Under the pieces are notes generated by a model. It saw nothing but the letters and a program-made list of their open reading frames with translations, had not been told where the DNA came from and ran no database searches. DNA of 64,000 nucleotides from Hirudinaria manillensis. Taxonomy: Eukaryota > Annelida > Clitellata > Hirudinida > Hirudinidae. The position numbers and the translations under genes were made by a program. Location of the stretch: the NCBI GenBank assembly GCA_034509925.1, contig CM067526.1, forward strand, positions 6,307,501-6,371,500. The letters are read 5' to 3'. Shown piece after piece: positions 61,901 through 64,000 of this stretch. Numbering within the stretch: position 1 is the first letter of the stretch; each line of letters opens with the position of its first letter.

Positions 61901-64000
61901 TCCATTTGTTCCACTTTGGAATCCAGATTCATCATCTCCTGTTTTGTCACCTAAGCGTCCTCGCTTGGTTGAGGCTGCAGCTGCAATAATGATAAGATTG
62001 ATGGACAAAATAAAGAAATAATAAACATTCTGATAGTTAAAATTATGTCACGTTGAATCGCATCATTGAGTCGATGGAAACGACTTGTATTTGCTGTGGA
62101 GCATATGCATCGCGTGATTACTAAGTTGTCGTTATTAGGCATTTAACAAATAGTTCCAATTTCAGATCGTGGATTGTATTCTTGATTTTCCATAACAAAT
62201 TCGTCATCACCTGTCACACCTCTGCAATGTGGCTCACCGTTCTATTAGCAGTTTTTCGATACGTGGTCGTCAGCAAACCTCATTTCTTTCTTTCTCACGG
62301 CGCCAGGGTCAGTTAATAAAATTTTTTTGAAAAATAATATTTAAAAAAATAACAATAACTTCGTAATTCATATTAAAATGATGTGCCGTAAGTAGCATAA
62401 GCTATGATGATGATCAACATTGTCGTAGAATTTTATTCGATTATTTGTTAATAACAAGACCTTATTTTTTAAATTATAATTTTACAAATAAATAATTATA
62501 AACTCATTTTAAAGCGCAAGGGAAGAAGGCGCTCCACCCTCACCCCGTACTGGTGGCGAGTGGTGAAGATGTCGGTCCTCGGAGTCCTCGGTGCCACGGT
62601 CTTCTTCTGCGCTCCTTTTTACGTCCTCCACAAACCAGTGTCGTTGGATGAAGAGAAGGATCAGACGCACGAAACCATCGGACAAGTCGTTCCGTATGCA
62701 GGTTACGCCGCAGTTGGCAGTGGAACATCCGATCACGTGAACATATTCAACGTCTTTGAAGAGAGTTTTACAAACAAATCTAGAAAATCGATTCTAACTG
62801 ATGAAGACTTGACAAATAAGAACACATTCCTTAAACAGGAGTTCAGAAATTACACATCCCTGGCAACGATCAGCAATCGCTCCAATACTCTTGGATCAAA
62901 GAAGAGAAAATTAGGTTACTGGATTGCTGTTAATGATTTCATACCAGAGGAGGTCATGACCTTTAACTTTTGGCTCTTTGGAGTTTTACTGAAGCTGGCT
63001 CCATGTTGCTTGCTGTCCATTCTTAGTTTCCTTTTGGTTAAGACCATGCGACGTGCCAACAAAAAGAGGAAGAGACTGAAACGTCAACAACAAGAAATCA
63101 GACAACAACAAAAACAACAACAAGAAACCAAGCAAAGCCAGCAGTCGCCCTTGCAGTCGACTCTCGAGAATCAAGAAAGCAACTATTTTTGTGCCGGCAG
63201 TTCTTGTTGCAATTGTTACTGCTGTTGTCACAACAGATGGTGTTACTGCTGTTGTGGAATTTCATGTGTGGGTGAAAACAAAGGAAATCAAAAGTATTGC
63301 GCGGTCTTGGACGACAGACGAGTTCACTGCACGTCCCAAAGTCCGAAGGCAGCACCGAAAGACAGCATCGAGAAACAATTCAACACGCCTCCACTCGAGC
63401 AAAAACGAACACTACGCGTAGATTACCTGGAAGGCCTATCTAACTTGAACGTCAAGAGTCATTCCATGTTGGATCTTCCAGCACCCAAGAAACAAGTTCT
63501 GACGAATTCCTACGACAATCTCAATAGAACCTCCTCTGGTAGATCGCAGAGAAGTCTGCTTCGCGCTACAAAAGAAGCCTCGAGACGTAATTTATCCAGA
63601 AAGAGTGGAAGATTTCACAGCGGGAGTCCAAAAGTCGACGAAGGTGCCAAACTTTCGGTCGTGGTTGAACTTCACCCAGGAGTTGATTCAGCCAGTCGAT
63701 CGAGCAACGAATTGGAAACTCGCAGCAATCAATTGTACGTCGTAAAAACCACGTCCCTGTCCAAATTATCGAGCAGTTCGTTGGCAGTTCCTGCAACATC
63801 TCGCGAAATGGACACGAACAGGGCCACGCTATCCATGACTTCATTGAGGATTCAACATTCGACTTCGTCGCTGGCGTCTCACGCACTCTCGGTGGCGTCT
63901 CTTGCCCTTCCGGCTCGGACCGTGGAAGCGCCACGACCTCCAGAAGCAGCGGTCGGCCCATCTACGACCGATGCGAACGACAAGCATCGCAGTCTTTCCG
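54419..64000 (+). CDS. Myosuppressin/FMRFamide-type peptide GPCR with giant third intracellular loop (partial, 3 exons)
   Basis: Exons 54419-54933, 62166-62307, 62515-64000 (open at the window end). Visible product 714 residues: signal-like start 1-30; TM1 103-124 (FGICSNIINIIVL); TM2 132-157 (PTNILLTIVACTDVL, with the conserved Asp); TM3 173-207 (CHTSAMWLTVLLAVFRYVVV, FRY in place of DRY); TM4 235-257; a long second extracellular loop with three N-glycosylation sequons (NKS, NYT, NRS); TM5 367-395 (MTFNFWLFGVLLKLAPCCLL). These match the myosuppressin receptor/DMSR group: the FRY form, the HTSAMWLTV block and the FNFW-x-x-x-V-L-L-K-L-x-P TM5. TM6 and TM7 must lie beyond the edge. The third intracellular loop exceeds 310 residues, far longer than in typical relatives, with a Gln-rich segment and a 12-Cys cluster (445-470). 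Confidence 0.9.
55771..56042. repeat. Long (ATT)n/(AAT)n microsatellite
   Basis: Almost continuous TTA repeats at 55771-55961, with a few phase breaks, and a second block at 55985-56042. Confidence 0.95.
58304..58346. other. Short GC-rich palindromic patch
   Basis: A GC-rich island in AT-rich intron DNA containing the perfect palindrome GGGCCGGCCC and a repeated GGGC motif. Function unknown; it could be a small insertion. Confidence 0.4.
58679..58692 (+). repeat. Poly-G run, 14 bases
   Basis: Fourteen consecutive G in the GPCR intron, an unusual homopolymer in this AT-rich window and a likely sequencing-length uncertainty. Confidence 0.9.
59898..60620 (+). mobile_element. Non-autonomous Helitron-like element with internal minisatellite
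   Basis: The 5' end TCTGTATAAATAAAAATC, followed by an AACCGATTGCTTTGAAATTT block and TTGGCACA...GTGCTCG, is the characteristic left end of many arthropod Helitrons. The 3' end CAACGCGTGGCTGGGCACAG closes with CTAA, has a GCTG/CAGC hairpin, and fits the CTRR terminus. The element starts after A and is followed by T, as expected for A|T target insertion. There are no terminal inverted repeats and no coding capacity. The 723-bp length and internal tandem repeat are typical of non-autonomous copies. Identified by recalled consensus, not by search. Confidence 0.68.
60022..60305. repeat. 19-bp minisatellite inside the Helitron-like element (about 15 copies)
   Basis: Units of the form TTTCATATGTTTATATAGA, TTTCATATGCTTATAAAGG and TTTCATATATTTGTATAGG alternate, so a 38- or 57-bp higher-order period is also visible. 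It produces a spurious frame of repeated FICLYRFHMLIKVSY. Confidence 0.92.
60766..60976. repeat. GAT-type and TTG microsatellites
   Basis: Imperfect (GAT/GAC)n at 60766-60825 and (TTG)n with TTA/CTG interruptions at 60921-60976, both in the GPCR intron. Confidence 0.9.

Larger units (their letters stand above)
54934..62165 (+). other. 7.2-kb intron of the GPCR gene
   Basis: Bounded by TCATTCCAG|GTTGGC and TTTCAG|A, phase 2. It contains ATT microsatellites, a Helitron-like element, GAT and TTG repeats and a 14-base G run. The minus-strand frames 55295-55699 and 56257-56655 have no recognisable domain and no consistent splice sites. Confidence 0.75.

Noticed and set aside
62509..63421. Frames of 60-85 codons around the third GPCR exon
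   Set aside because: They overlap, in other frames, the continuous receptor reading frame 62515-64000 that carries TM4 and TM5.

Overview
The window is nuclear DNA from an intron-rich animal. It is AT-rich between genes, introns are GT-AG and mostly 50-500 bases, poly(A) signals are AATAAA, and microsatellites are abundant. Five conserved animal genes can be rebuilt exon by exon: PTAR1, NDOR1, SELENOS, lethal(2) giant larvae, and a myosuppressin/FMRFamide-type GPCR. A five-finger C2H2 gene is also clear. The GPCR type and the Helitron and hAT remnants suggest an invertebrate, probably an ecdysozoan. The UGA-encoded selenoprotein S argues against most insects and typical nematodes. I cannot name the species.

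Layout. 1-4420: no supported gene, two simple repeats and a 13-bp minisatellite. 4421-11664: PTAR1 (minus, 7 exons) and NDOR1 (plus, 17 exons), head to head over a 393-base shared promoter. 12283-33951: a tandem array of seven or eight plus-strand genes that I do not recognise. Each encodes a Lys/Ser/Glu- or Gly/Cys-rich, apparently disordered protein with a short Cys-containing C-terminal domain. Some pairs share motifs, several have a tiny first coding exon with a phase-1 intron, and most have an AATAAA close to the stop. Two sets of possible minus-strand exons and a hAT transposase remnant lie inside the array. 34206-36920: SELENOS, with an in-frame UGA as penultimate codon and a convincing type-2 SECIS element in a spliced 3' UTR. 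39074-48903: the Lgl gene on the minus strand, 22 coding exons, about 1283 residues. 50198-51064: the zinc-finger gene, divergent from Lgl. 54419-64000: the GPCR, three exons visible, with a 7.2-kb intron that holds a Helitron-like element, and running off the window end.

The most interesting material is the 12-34 kb array. It looks like a lineage-restricted family of repetitive structural proteins that expanded by tandem duplication. The composition (Gly-Cys-Lys repeats, KGDKK repeats, Cys-rich tails) resembles sperm-tail/outer-dense-fibre or cuticle-type proteins, but that function is only inference. Exon models were joined by splice consensus, reading phase and homology. For the conserved genes every exon keeps the frame (PTAR1 426 aa, NDOR1 611 aa, SELENOS 196 aa, Lgl 1283 aa).
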